Shown here: piece by piece, positions 1 through 7,940 of the stretch | Layout: every line of letters begins with the position of its first letter | How positions within the stretch are numbered: position 1 is the stretch's first letter | NCBI GenBank assembly: GCA_002292345.1 | Contig: DBBT01000082.1 | Coordinates: 1-13,062 of the forward strand | Length of the DNA stretch: 13,062 nucleotides | Source: Opitutia bacterium UBA977 | Lineage (GTDB): Bacteria; Verrucomicrobiota; Verrucomicrobiia; Opitutales; Coraliomargaritaceae | Direction of reading: 5' to 3' | Translations under genes and position numbers: made by a program | Notes under the pieces: model-generated | What the model saw: the letters and a program-made list of their open reading frames with translations, nothing else | Told to the model about the DNA's origin: nothing | Database searches by the model: none

Positions 1-429
1 GAGGCAGGCTTGATCAAACCCGAAATGCTGCGGTGCGTCCGCTTGACGGCCGAGTTGCCACTTCCCGGCGATGCAGGTGGCATAGCCGCTCTGCTTGAGC
101 AAGTGAGCAAAAGTTGTCTCTCCCCTGTCCAGCACTCCAAACGCGGTATAGTTCCGAACGTTGTACATGCCGGTCATGATTTGGACGCGTGAGGGCGTGC
201 AGAGTGGCTGAGAGTAGCAGTGCTCAAACCGCACACCGGTTGCCGCCAGCTTGTCCAGCACGGGCGTCTGGTATGAAGTCCCGCCGTTGGCACCAATGCA
301 TTCATAGCCGAGATCGTCCGCCATGATCAGAACGATATTGGGGTTTTCTATCTGAGCGTATCCTTCTGGCAGAAGCGCAAACATGCACCCCGCGACAAGT
401 GTGGCTTTTATATAATTAAGTTTATTCAT
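1..429 (-). CDS. Type I sulfatase, N-terminal part only (runs off the window)
   Basis: This is the first 143 codons of a secreted formylglycine sulfatase; the 3' part lies outside the window. ATG is at 429-427, with a weak purine-rich AGAGA upstream, 29 bp after the preceding gene. Residues 1 to about 26 look like a signal peptide ending near GYA/Q. VAGC at residues 12-15 resembles a lipobox, but the hydrophobic stretch before it is short, so a plain Sec signal is more likely. The alkaline-phosphatase-like sulfatase fold follows: a metal-binding ADD motif near residues 36-38, then CTPSR with Cys77 as the residue converted to formylglycine, then a GKWQLG segment close to the edge. CTPSR fits the standard C-x-P-x-R maturation signature. 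The substrate cannot be judged from this much sequence. Family assignment is firm; it is the last visible gene of the downstream block. Confidence 0.93.
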   Translation of the reverse strand, partial: MNKLNYIKATLVAGCMFALLPEGYAQIENPNIVLIMADDLGYECIGANGGTSYQTPVLDKLAATGVRFEHCYSQPLCTPSRVQIMTGMYNVRNYTAFGVLDRGETTFAHLLKQSGYATCIAGKWQLGRQADAPQHFGFDQACL

Positions 430-458
430 ATAGTCTCTATTTGTATTCGGTGCCTGTG

Positions 459-2816
459 CTAACGCGTCCTGTTCTGCGGGATCGCCTTCAGTAACTTGTT
501 CGAATAGAAAACACCGATCACGCGCGTCTGCTTTCCCTTCAGGGTAGGAAAGTGTCCGCCGGGATTTCCATCGTGGTCTCTCATGTTTGCTGTGATGACA
601 TATCTGCCTAGCTCGGGGATGTAGGCAATGTCCGGATCCTGGATGCGGTGGTTGTCCCAATCATCCACTTCATCCGAGCGCGGGGTGATCGCTTTGCCCA
701 CATACTCGAAGGGCGTATTGATATTTTTGGATCGCCAGGCCACGACCTTGTAGGGGCTGCCCTTTGATTCCCGGTCGCAGAAGATGTAATAGTGTCCCTC
801 GATCTTGGCGATTGTTGCGTCACCCACGCCATATTTGTGCCCTCCGTCGGGGTTGGGATCGACGGCTTTGGCGTTGACCAATTTCCAATCGCCTAGACCC
901 GTAGTGGAAGTGAAGTGAGCCAGGCTGGTGCCATCCGGCCCGTGCGGGAAATCGCCATGTTCGCCGAACATGTGGAATACCCCGTCTTCGACATAGATGC
1001 CGATGTCATCGCATTGCTTGTGAGGAAAGGTGCCAGCTGCTTTCCATTTCCCGCTGGCTTGCTCGAGTGGCCCTGAGTAGGTGTAAACGATCCCTTCTTC
1101 ATAGAGATAGTAGGTGCCATCGACCTTCACTCCATCATCGTACTCGTAGTGTTTCCCGATCTTGTATTGGTCAGAAACGAGTTCCCAGTCGTCGCTGCTC
1201 CACGAGAATTTCTTGGCTCGCCACAGATGGGCGGCTTCGGCCGTGTGGCTGATGATCAAGTGGTAAGGGTATTCCAGATCCGGATCGACGAAGAGAACGG
1301 AGTCATGGTTATTGCCAAAGGTTGTCGTAAAGACCGGATTGTCGACCGGACGCTTCCAATCCAGAGGGTCAAACGTTGTTGTTTCTTTTTTTGCGGCCTC
1401 ACTGGCCTCAAATGATTTGTGTCCGGTTGAGTCCTTGCCGAGGATCGGATGAGCGTTTTCAGGTATCATAGCCCTGTGCTTTTCAATCAGTGTTGCCAGC
1501 TTCGGGTTCTCAATCAGGTTCTTCCACTCGTGGGGGTCACCTGCGTGGTCATAAAACTCCTCCGAGCCGTCGTTGTAATGGATGTAGCGGTATCGCTCAG
1601 AAACGATTGAGTAGTTTCCGGGGCCGAAGCTGGTGCGCGCCATATGCGGCCAATCTGCCTGCGGATTTTTCAGCAGTGGCACGAGTGAATACCCCTCGAG
1701 TTTGGGGTCGGCTTTCAATCCGGACAGTTCCAGCAGTGTTGGATAGATATCGAGCAACTGTGCCGGCTTTGAGCACACCTTACCTTTAACAAGTCCCGGC
1801 CCGGCAATGATCATCGGCGTGCGGGTTCCGTCTTCCCACAAACTGCGCTTGGCAAAGCGCTCCTTCTCGCCCTGGTGAAAACCGTGGTCGGTGTAGAGGA
1901 CGATGAAGGTGTTGTCTTTGTACGGGCTGTTGTCCAAAGCATCGAGCAGTTTACCCACCTGATGATCGGTGAAGCTGATGCAGGCAAGATAGGACTGAAC
2001 GAGTGGTTTCCATTGATCGTTTTTTTCAACCCACTCCATGGTCGGCGCGACATGCTTGAGGCGGGTCAGGTTGACTCCGTATTCTGGAATATCCTTCAAA
2101 TCGTCTGCTATCACCTTGGGTAGTTGCAGTGTTTCTATCGGATACATATCGAACCATTTCTGCGGTGCAAATTGTGGCACGTGCGGGGTGTAGAAGCCCG
2201 TCGCCAGAAACAGCGGCTTATCCTGTTGCTTAGCCAGTTGCTGAACACCCCACTCGGCTATTTTATGATCCGTCATCAACTCATCTTTTTCTGGGAACAC
2301 GCCCCAGTCCCATATCTTTCCGCCGGGAAACGAAGTGATTTTCTTCTCGGGCAAAGGCCCAAACCCGCCAAATGATCCTGCATAATTTGGCATGTGGTTT
2401 TTATTTTGATTTCCATGAAAGAGCTTGCCGGCACCTGTTACATGATAGCCATCATCTTGAAAACGCTTGGGCAACAAGGTGTTTTTCTTTGCGACCGGCG
2501 ACCGACTGAGATCAGGAGTCAGAAAGTAAACCCCGGTGGTGCTCGGATAGAGCGAGGTCATCATGCTGGCGCGTGAGGGGTTGCAGACCGGCGACTGGCA
2601 GTGGGCATTATTGAACAGCACCCCGCGCGCGGCGAGTCGATCGATATGCGGCGTCTTCGCCTGCGGATGCCCGCCCATGCAGCCGATCCAGTCATTGAGA
2701 TCGTCAATCGCAATCAGCAACACATTCGGGTGCGCCGGAGTCTTTGCCGTGGCATGGGTCAACGACACGCCACTGATGAGAGCGAGAGCTATCAATATCT
2801 TTTTATTTTTCATCAT
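459..2816 (-). CDS. Two-domain secreted enzyme: iduronate-2-sulfatase-like sulfatase fused to a five-bladed beta-propeller glycoside hydrolase-like domain
   Basis: The protein has 785 residues. Residues 1-24 are a signal peptide ([10 protein letters not shown]...ATA). Residues about 29-440 form a sulfatase domain with IDDLND metal ligands (D38, D39), CNPSR with Cys78 as the formylglycine precursor, and a late YTDHG segment; the style resembles iduronate-2-sulfatase-type (SulfAtlas S1_7-like) enzymes. After a charged linker (about 445-480), residues about 482-785 contain five similar beta-strand units. Each begins with an acidic or HD/DD motif (H504-D505, D560-D561, D603-D604, D666, D727/D729) and is followed by a G-x-Y-Y-type strand. 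This is the pattern of a GH43/GH117-type five-bladed propeller. It would desulfate a glycan and hydrolyse a terminal sugar in one polypeptide; that is inference, and the propeller could be only a binding module. The ATG overlaps the stop of the upstream small gene by one base (TAATG). ATG codons 1 and 2 are both possible starts. Confidence 0.92.
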   Translation of the reverse strand: MMKNKKILIALALISGVSLTHATAKTPAHPNVLLIAIDDLNDWIGCMGGHPQAKTPHIDRLAARGVLFNNAHCQSPVCNPSRASMMTSLYPSTTGVYFLTPDLSRSPVAKKNTLLPKRFQDDGYHVTGAGKLFHGNQNKNHMPNYAGSFGGFGPLPEKKITSFPGGKIWDWGVFPEKDELMTDHKIAEWGVQQLAKQQDKPLFLATGFYTPHVPQFAPQKWFDMYPIETLQLPKVIADDLKDIPEYGVNLTRLKHVAPTMEWVEKNDQWKPLVQSYLACISFTDHQVGKLLDALDNSPYKDNTFIVLYTDHGFHQGEKERFAKRSLWEDGTRTPMIIAGPGLVKGKVCSKPAQLLDIYPTLLELSGLKADPKLEGYSLVPLLKNPQADWPHMARTSFGPGNYSIVSERYRYIHYNDGSEEFYDHAGDPHEWKNLIENPKLATLIEKHRAMIPENAHPILGKDSTGHKSFEASEAAKKETTTFDPLDWKRPVDNPVFTTTFGNNHDSVLFVDPDLEYPYHLIISHTAEAAHLWRAKKFSWSSDDWELVSDQYKIGKHYEYDDGVKVDGTYYLYEEGIVYTYSGPLEQASGKWKAAGTFPHKQCDDIGIYVEDGVFHMFGEHGDFPHGPDGTSLAHFTSTTGLGDWKLVNAKAVDPNPDGGHKYGVGDATIAKIEGHYYIFCDRESKGSPYKVVAWRSKNINTPFEYVGKAITPRSDEVDDWDNHRIQDPDIAYIPELGRYVITANMRDHDGNPGGHFPTLKGKQTRVIGVFYSNKLLKAIPQNRTR

Positions 2817-3301
2817 TATTTCTCTGATTGATTGAGATCGAATTTAACAGAGCCTTCGATAAGATGGCGTTGCGGCACGGCGAGGTTCGCAAGGAACGCA
2901 CTGACGACTTCGGGGCCGCCTTGCTGCGCTTCCTCCCACTGGGCGCGTAGCTCATCCTCCGGGGTGTCCCTCCAGACGTGCACCCAGAGTATCTCGGGGG
3001 ACGTCCTGTTCTTTTCATAGATCCACTCGGCCATTACGTTGCCCTTCCGGAGGAAGGCGCGCTCCGTGCGCCCACTGGCACCCCGATTGCCGCCTTTAAC
3101 GTAGCTCCAACCCTCCCTGCGTAGTGTCTCGACAGCACGCTCGATCAGGTCATGCGCGTCGTTACCCGCATAGCGCCAGAATGCTTCTCCCTCTCGTCCA
3201 ATCCGAGAGCCCGCGAAGGTGGGCTCCGGGGCAAGTGCTTCGAAGCCGAAGCCTCCTGCCAGGAGTAGCGTGGAGATACAGAGTGTTTTGCTAACATTCA
3301 T
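2816..3301 (-). CDS. Small secreted protein of unknown function (161 aa)
   Basis: I do not recognise this family. The N-terminus (MNVSKTLCISTLLLAGG...) looks like a signal peptide, with possible cleavage around residues 24-30. The mature part of about 130 residues is charged and rich in Arg, Glu and Trp, with predicted helical stretches (IERAVETLRREGW; EDELRAQWEEAQ) and a WVHVW strand; it has no Cys pair and no catalytic motif I can name. The gene starts 17 bp after the stop of the upstream sulfatase. Its stop codon shares one base with the ATG of the downstream sulfatase-propeller gene (TAATG), a layout typical of translational coupling. It is therefore almost certainly expressed with the two sulfatases. 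A partner, chaperone or binding protein for one of them is a guess from context only. The frame is open throughout, and the competing frames show no better candidate. Confidence 0.8.
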   Translation of the reverse strand: MNVSKTLCISTLLLAGGFGFEALAPEPTFAGSRIGREGEAFWRYAGNDAHDLIERAVETLRREGWSYVKGGNRGASGRTERAFLRKGNVMAEWIYEKNRTSPEILWVHVWRDTPEDELRAQWEEAQQGGPEVVSAFLANLAVPQRHLIEGSVKFDLNQSEK

Positions 3302-3318
3302 TATCTATTTGCTCGATT

Positions 3319-4836
3319 CTAGCGTCGCCGGACACTCCGTTTCTCACGCTTGTATTGCTCTAAAAGTGCGGTGAGTGCTTTAACCACCTCAGGGTGCTGG
3401 CTGGCCACATTCGTTGTTTCTCCGGGATCCCCCTGCATATCATACAACTGCGGAGTTAGATCCGATTTGTAAGGGTGCCCCAATCCCGATGTCGCTTTGG
3501 TCAAGAGCTTCCACTTGCCTTTCCGTATGGCAAAGTTACCCCCAAAGTCGTGGTGAACCACTCCTTGACGCATGGACGTATCGATGGCTTCACCGCGCAG
3601 TGCGGGCAAAAAGCTGAGACTGTCTTCACCGGCATTCCTGGGCAACGGCTCTGCTACGATCGCTGCACAGGTAGCCAATAGATCTGTCAGGCAAATCGTT
3701 TGGTCATTCTGTGTCCGCGGCTTGATGGTTTCCGGCCATCGCACCAAGAATGGCACACGGTGTCCGCCGTCAAAGGTTCCACCTTTGTAACCTCTGTAGT
3801 TCGCGCTCGGGAAATGTCCTTCCTCCTCGAATTGCTTGACGCCGATGTAGTAAGCACAGCCATTATCTGCCGTAAAAATCACCAGGGTGTTATCGCTTAA
3901 TCCGCGTTCCTCTAGAGCGGCCAGGACTTGGCCCACGGTATCATCGACTTCTATGCAGAAATCTGCGTACTTACCCAGCTTGCCCTCCAGCTTGCTTTTG
4001 CCCTGGAACGGTTTGGACGGCGCGATCGGTGTGTGCGGCGCATTCAATGAGAAATAGAGGAAGAAGGGCTGATTCTTATCCTGCGCTTTAATGTACGATA
4101 CGGCCTCTTGAGTGAACGCAGGCAGAAAGTGTTCGGGCTCCAGGTCTTTGTCGGCAAGTCCGATTCGTCGACCGAAGGTTTTCTTTGCTACCGTTGGAAT
4201 GCTGACGGCCTTGTCGTTCTTGAGGAAGATATAGGGTGGCATATCGAGTGACGCATTGATGCCGAAGAAATAGTCAAAGCCCATGTCCACAGGGCCATTT
4301 TTGAACGGCTTAGCGAAGTCAACGTCAGCCTCATCCTCGGTGATCTCCCCCGGTTTGGATTGACTTGCCCAATCCAGCCCCAGGTGCCATTTGCCGACCA
4401 TCCCTGTGTTGTAGCCATTTTCTTTAAGATAAGAAGCCACGTTGAGCTGGGAAGGTTTCATCAAGCTGTTATCATAATTCCATAACACGGCCCGCTTTAG
4501 GCGCGTACGCCAACAATAGCGACCAGTCAAAATTCCATACCGCGTCGGGGTGCAAACAGAGGATCCGGAATGGGCATCGGTAAAATTCATCCCTTCACTT
4601 GCGAGACGGTCAATGCTTGGGGTTTGAATCTTTGATTCCGGATTTAGGGCGCTGACATCGCCGTAGCCCATATCGTCCGCCAGAATATAGACAATATTCG
4701 GCAACGTGCCTGTTCTATCCTTTGCGCTAGCGGTATACCCTGAAAATACCAAGAGTACGACTACGATGCTAATTGATCTTATATAATTACGGTGTTTCAT
4801 TTTATTCTGTGTTGTCGAGGGTCCACCAAATTTCAT
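3319..4836 (-). CDS. Secreted type I sulfatase (arylsulfatase A / GalNAc-6-sulfatase-like)
   Basis: This is a full-length sulfatase of 505 residues from the chosen start. The reading frame is open to a TTG at 4860, but the ATG at 4836-4834 has a GGGAGG Shine-Dalgarno sequence on the minus strand (4854-4849), so I prefer it. The next ATG (4800) would give a shorter, cleaner signal peptide and stays possible. Numbered from 4836: hydrophobic signal core about 19-36 with cleavage near ASA/K (38/39); LADDMGYGD with metal ligands D54 and D55; CTPTR with Cys95 as the formylglycine precursor; then TGRYCWRT, GKWHLGLDW, a NAPHTP segment, FTADNG and a C-terminal GKWKLL subdomain. The pattern resembles galactose/GalNAc-6-O-sulfatases, so 6-O-desulfation of a galactose-type residue is plausible but unproven. 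It sits 121 bp after the GH141-like gene and 17 bp before the small secreted protein. Confidence 0.93.
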   Translation of the reverse strand: MKFGGPSTTQNKMKHRNYIRSISIVVVLLVFSGYTASAKDRTGTLPNIVYILADDMGYGDVSALNPESKIQTPSIDRLASEGMNFTDAHSGSSVCTPTRYGILTGRYCWRTRLKRAVLWNYDNSLMKPSQLNVASYLKENGYNTGMVGKWHLGLDWASQSKPGEITEDEADVDFAKPFKNGPVDMGFDYFFGINASLDMPPYIFLKNDKAVSIPTVAKKTFGRRIGLADKDLEPEHFLPAFTQEAVSYIKAQDKNQPFFLYFSLNAPHTPIAPSKPFQGKSKLEGKLGKYADFCIEVDDTVGQVLAALEERGLSDNTLVIFTADNGCAYYIGVKQFEEEGHFPSANYRGYKGGTFDGGHRVPFLVRWPETIKPRTQNDQTICLTDLLATCAAIVAEPLPRNAGEDSLSFLPALRGEAIDTSMRQGVVHHDFGGNFAIRKGKWKLLTKATSGLGHPYKSDLTPQLYDMQGDPGETTNVASQHPEVVKALTALLEQYKREKRSVRRR

Positions 4837-4848
4837 GATCTGCTTTGT

Positions 4849-4854
4849 CCTCCC
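4849..4854 (-). promoter_or_regulatory. Ribosome binding site deciding the start of the CTPTR sulfatase
   Basis: On the minus strand GGGAGG lies 12 nt before the ATG at 4836. It falls inside the reading frame extended to the TTG at 4860, which argues that the extension is not translated. The spacer is a little long, so the site is a good rather than ideal match. Confidence 0.5.
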
Positions 4855-4957
4855 GCTCAATAGCTTATTACTTCCCTAGAGTAACATAACACCCTCCCCT
4901 GCGTAATCACGTGAACACCCGATGATGTACACCAAATAAAGCCCGAGAGCGGTTTGT

Positions 4958-7198
4958 TCACAAATTCAATTCGTTGCTGTCTTTTTTGCGTTTCTTTTTT
5001 CCGCCCTCTTTCGCCGTGCTCTTAAAGAGCATCGAAGAGTCAGACATGAAACGCGCCAGAAACGGATCCCGCAAGGTCCCCATTTTCCCAACGATATCCA
5101 GCGACAAGGGTTTCATTCCCAGCTTGAGCGCAGGCGATCCGGTTTTGAAACTGAAGTCCCCATGAACCGGATCCACAAACAGCGGATCGCTGGCCAGACT
5201 GTGATGGTCCGCTAACGCTGTTTTGTTACGCGCACGTTGTTTCATTAACAGTGATTCCCCGACCCCCGGCGCATTATGGTAGTAGAGATTATAATCCAGC
5301 CCGGCACCCACGCTATCGATACCGTAGTGAAAGCCATCGGATACCGAGCCACTGACGACATAGAATATATTGCGCGACAGATCCGACTCTGGATCGACGG
5401 TGTTGCCCGCCCGCCCTGTCAGTAGTTGGCTATTGACGAACACATTTCCTGTGGCGGTATTCAGCCCCTTGATGGTGATCCCCTGATTCCCCGTAGTGCC
5501 AAACAGAAGGTTGCCTTGAACCGTGGCACCATGGCTATCATCGTCGGTACGAATCATCGCCCCCTCCGGATGGTTATACGTCACGTTATGCCGAACGATG
5601 TTGCCATCGCCATTGGCTGACAGATAGATGCAGTTTCCATCGTGTAGTAACTTCAGGCAGTCATGCACTTCATTAAACTCAATCAGGTTTCCCCGCGCAT
5701 GCATGTACGGCTCATACGCGGACCAGGCCTTGATGTCGGCGAGTGTAATCTCGTCCCAGCGAATCGTGGGAATATGCTCGCGCGTCCCTTCAGGAAATTT
5801 CCATTTGGCGAACGGATTGGCCTGACCCGTCTTTTTAAAAACGGGGGCAAAGAAACGGCGACGCACGCCTGCGATCACGATGCCGGTGTAAGCCTGATCG
5901 TAGACATGATTATGAGAGATCCGGTTATGCCCGCTCTGCCAGACAAAGATCCCCGGCGAATGTAGAAACAACTGCCCCACCCGGGTAATCTCATTGTTGT
6001 GGATGGTATTGCCTTTGTTGACATCCTTTTTGCCCGGCCCATAGCCGCACAACAGGATTCCGGTGCCGCCGAGATCCCTAAACGTGGAGCCCTCCACCGT
6101 GATTTCCTGACAAAACAGATCAAGCCGCACACCGTCGCTGCCGCTGTCGAAAAAAGTGCAGTTCCGGACGGCGCAATTGCGGGCGCCCCGAAAGCGAATC
6201 AACCCGTTCGCCTTGTCCCACATGTTCCAGTCGTGCTGAATCCCCTGGTCTTCCGGCAACCACTTCTGGCGATCTGCGTGAGCAAACCGAAGCCCGCTGA
6301 AAACAATGCCCTCGACAGGCCGGTCCTTCTTCCCGGCAACGGAAGCATCGTTCACGCCTTCCACCCGGATCAGCTCATCCAGCGCCGGGGCAATTACCTG
6401 ATCGCCCGGCGTGCCCGATTCCGGCCAGTAATAGAGGATGCCTTCCTGCGCATTGAGCGCCCATTCACCCGGCTGATCCAGATCATCGACCCGGTTTTCC
6501 AGAACAAACGATCCACCCATACGGTATGTGGCCGGAACCGTCAGCCGGGCCCGTTTTTTCTCCGGGTCGACCGAGGCGATCCCCAGGTAATTGACCAACC
6601 ACGCCCGAGTGGGCTGGCCGTATAGCTCCAGATCCTCCAGATTTTTACAGGGCTTGAGCACATCGCCCGTATAGGAAAACTCCAGCCGATGCTTAAGCTC
6701 GCCCGCATACATGCTTCTGGGCGCATCCACGTTCACACGAATCTCTTCAGACTGCGCCCGCTGCAAAAGCGTACTGCCATCGTAGAGACAATGGAAGAAG
6801 GCATCCCCCTTCGCCCACGGGACCTTCGCCTTCCAGACCTTGCCGCTCTGCAGGTCGGATTGTTGCCAGTTTTTGATGACACGACCGCCGCTGATCAAGG
6901 GACTCGCGCCCTCGGCCGCACGGTAGCGCGTCACCGCGCCCTCGGGTGCAGAATCCTCCGGCCCGAAGACCAGCGTTTGGTCCAGCGTATAAACCCCGTC
7001 CTGAATCACGACATCGATATCGCCCTTTTCACCTGCGGCCCGCAATGCCCGCACGGCATCACGAGCCTCTGGTAGCGAGTCAACCGTTCCGCCAGGCGAC
7101 ACTATAATCGTTTGGGCTGACAAGGCCTGAGCCGTCATGTCCAAAACGGAGATGCAGGCGACAGCACATAGGGCGGTCCTAAGGATTTGCTTTTTCAC
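4958..7198 (-). CDS. GH141-like right-handed parallel beta-helix glycoside hydrolase
   Basis: This secreted protein has 746 residues. Residues 1-28 are a signal peptide (MKKQILRTALCAV...LSA). The mature start has the layout of this family: an IIVSPGG strand, an EARDAVRALR helix, DVVIQDGVYTL and SGGRVIKNWQQ. From about residue 280 to 640 it becomes a repetitive beta-helix with many N-x-F/I-x-N rungs, including GNTIHNNEITRVG, SPGIFVWQSGHNRISHNHVY and an RTDDDSHG turn (D552-D554). GH141 members are known as alpha-L-fucosidase (from RG-II degradation) and xylanase, so release of fucose from a side chain or from fucoidan-like material is plausible here; I cannot map the catalytic residues. The start is GTG, overlapping the stop of an upstream 74-codon ORF by 4 bases, with no clear Shine-Dalgarno sequence. 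The last 22 residues are an unusual Lys-rich tail (GGKKKRKKD). Confidence 0.88.
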   Translation of the reverse strand: MKKQILRTALCAVACISVLDMTAQALSAQTIIVSPGGTVDSLPEARDAVRALRAAGEKGDIDVVIQDGVYTLDQTLVFGPEDSAPEGAVTRYRAAEGASPLISGGRVIKNWQQSDLQSGKVWKAKVPWAKGDAFFHCLYDGSTLLQRAQSEEIRVNVDAPRSMYAGELKHRLEFSYTGDVLKPCKNLEDLELYGQPTRAWLVNYLGIASVDPEKKRARLTVPATYRMGGSFVLENRVDDLDQPGEWALNAQEGILYYWPESGTPGDQVIAPALDELIRVEGVNDASVAGKKDRPVEGIVFSGLRFAHADRQKWLPEDQGIQHDWNMWDKANGLIRFRGARNCAVRNCTFFDSGSDGVRLDLFCQEITVEGSTFRDLGGTGILLCGYGPGKKDVNKGNTIHNNEITRVGQLFLHSPGIFVWQSGHNRISHNHVYDQAYTGIVIAGVRRRFFAPVFKKTGQANPFAKWKFPEGTREHIPTIRWDEITLADIKAWSAYEPYMHARGNLIEFNEVHDCLKLLHDGNCIYLSANGDGNIVRHNVTYNHPEGAMIRTDDDSHGATVQGNLLFGTTGNQGITIKGLNTATGNVFVNSQLLTGRAGNTVDPESDLSRNIFYVVSGSVSDGFHYGIDSVGAGLDYNLYYHNAPGVGESLLMKQRARNKTALADHHSLASDPLFVDPVHGDFSFKTGSPALKLGMKPLSLDIVGKMGTLRDPFLARFMSDSSMLFKSTAKEGGKKKRKKDSNELNL

Positions 7199-7419
7199 GT
7201 TATCTTTATTTCGTAAGGATGAAGGCCAGTCACACCCATTCGTCCAGAGTTTGGCATAGTCTGGTTGAGTTGCTCTGCCAATGCTTTGAGTTCGGATTCA
7301 GACTCATCCGCTGCGTCGCCGCCCAAAACCGACGACTTGTGTGGAGTCTCTTTGAGCCAATGCCGGTTCAAATAAACCGCACCGGTATGATACGGCTGAC
7401 GAATATTATTTTTGATCAC
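7195..7419 (-). CDS. Unrecognised 74-codon ORF coupled to the GH141-like gene
   Basis: I do not recognise this product. It starts at GTG 7419-7417 (a purine-rich AGAGAG lies about 9 nt upstream) and ends in TGA, forming a GTGA overlap with the start of the GH141-like gene. It has no signal peptide or membrane segment. The middle is acidic and likely helical (DAADESESELKALAEQL). The frame also stays open upstream of the GTG, through the 3' end of the preceding metallo-beta-lactamase remnant, so it may be the tail of a larger lost gene rather than a real small protein. The overlap could let its translation feed ribosomes to the GTG start of the GH141-like gene, which lacks an obvious ribosome binding site. 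Coding status is uncertain. Confidence 0.4.
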   Translation of the reverse strand: MIKNNIRQPYHTGAVYLNRHWLKETPHKSSVLGGDAADESESELKALAEQLNQTMPNSGRMGVTGLHPYEIKIT

Positions 7420-7451
7420 GTCTAAGGGTCTCTCTATTTTGTTCAGACTGT

Positions 7452-7844
7452 TTAGCTCAGCACGACGGACATACCGTCATAGGCAGGGATAAGACCTTCC
7501 GGTAGGAGCGTTTGCTCCATCTCTGCATGGGGGGGCTGCAGTTTTCGTGCGATATGGGTGAGAATGATTTTTGCATCAGGTTTCAGTACCTTTCCTTTCA
7601 CAAGGGAATGGTTCATGTGGCGAATCATGCTCATGTCGTTATGGCTGAAAATTCGAGGATCTCCCGCTCCTTCGCCACAGGTGGCGTCCCAGATAATGGC
7701 ATCGAGTCGCTTTTTACGGAGAGTGTTCCATGTGTTTGCCAGTAGCCAGGAACCGTCTGTCGCGTAGAGCCGCCTCAGGGTGCTACCGGTGTGGAGTTCG
7801 CCATCGATGCGCGACGCGAGTTGAGCAAAAGGAATGTGATTCAT
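7452..7844 (-). pseudogene. Remnant of a metallo-beta-lactamase-fold hydrolase (PhnP-like), C-terminal part
   Basis: The readable product (130 residues from ATG 7844) matches only the C-terminal half of an MBL-fold hydrolase. Visible are YATDGSWL, the DAIIWDATCGEG strand with its Asp, an FSHNDM segment, ILTHIARKLQPPHAEME and the terminal PAYDGMSVVL. The N-terminal metal-binding T-H-x-H-x-D-H half is missing. The frame is closed by TAA at 7880-7878, only 12 codons above the ATG. Compared with the family as I know it, the stretch between IDGE and YATDGSW also looks about 20 residues short, which suggests an internal deletion. It is out of character in a sulfatase locus and is best read as a broken passenger gene; a shortened, still expressed protein cannot be excluded. 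It lies 96 bp after the 504-residue sulfatase and 32 bp before the 74-codon ORF. Confidence 0.72.
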
Positions 7845-7861
7845 GAAGACTGTGTCGATTG

Positions 7862-7884
7862 ATCCTAAAAAGAGTAGTTAGGAT
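7862..7884. repeat. Perfect 7-bp inverted repeat with 9-bp loop
   Basis: ATCCTAA (7862-7868) and TTAGGAT (7878-7884) are exact inverted copies around a 9-base loop, between the end of the 504-residue sulfatase gene and the truncated metallo-beta-lactamase remnant. On the transcribed strand it could form a small AT-rich hairpin. There is no T-run after it in the direction of transcription, so it is not a convincing intrinsic terminator. An operator half-site pair, an attenuating hairpin or a rearrangement scar are all possible. Confidence 0.35.
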
Positions 7885-7940
7885 AATGGCGACTGCACGA
7901 TCCCCGACCGGATTTGTCCGTGGGTATATTTTTCGGCGTT

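Noticed and set aside
4837..4860. N-terminal extension of the CTPTR sulfatase to TTG 4860
   Set aside because: The extension would contain the gene's own GGGAGG ribosome binding site and would add nothing to the signal peptide.
4926..4957. Possible terminator after the GH141-like gene (CCG-CTCT-CGG followed by TTTATTT)
   Set aside because: The stem has only three base pairs and the T-run is interrupted; too weak to call.
5999..6625. Long plus-strand open frame (208 codons) opposite the GH141-like gene
   Set aside because: It lies entirely antisense to a well-supported gene, shows no family motif and has low-complexity shadow composition; it is a by-product of the minus-strand coding frame.
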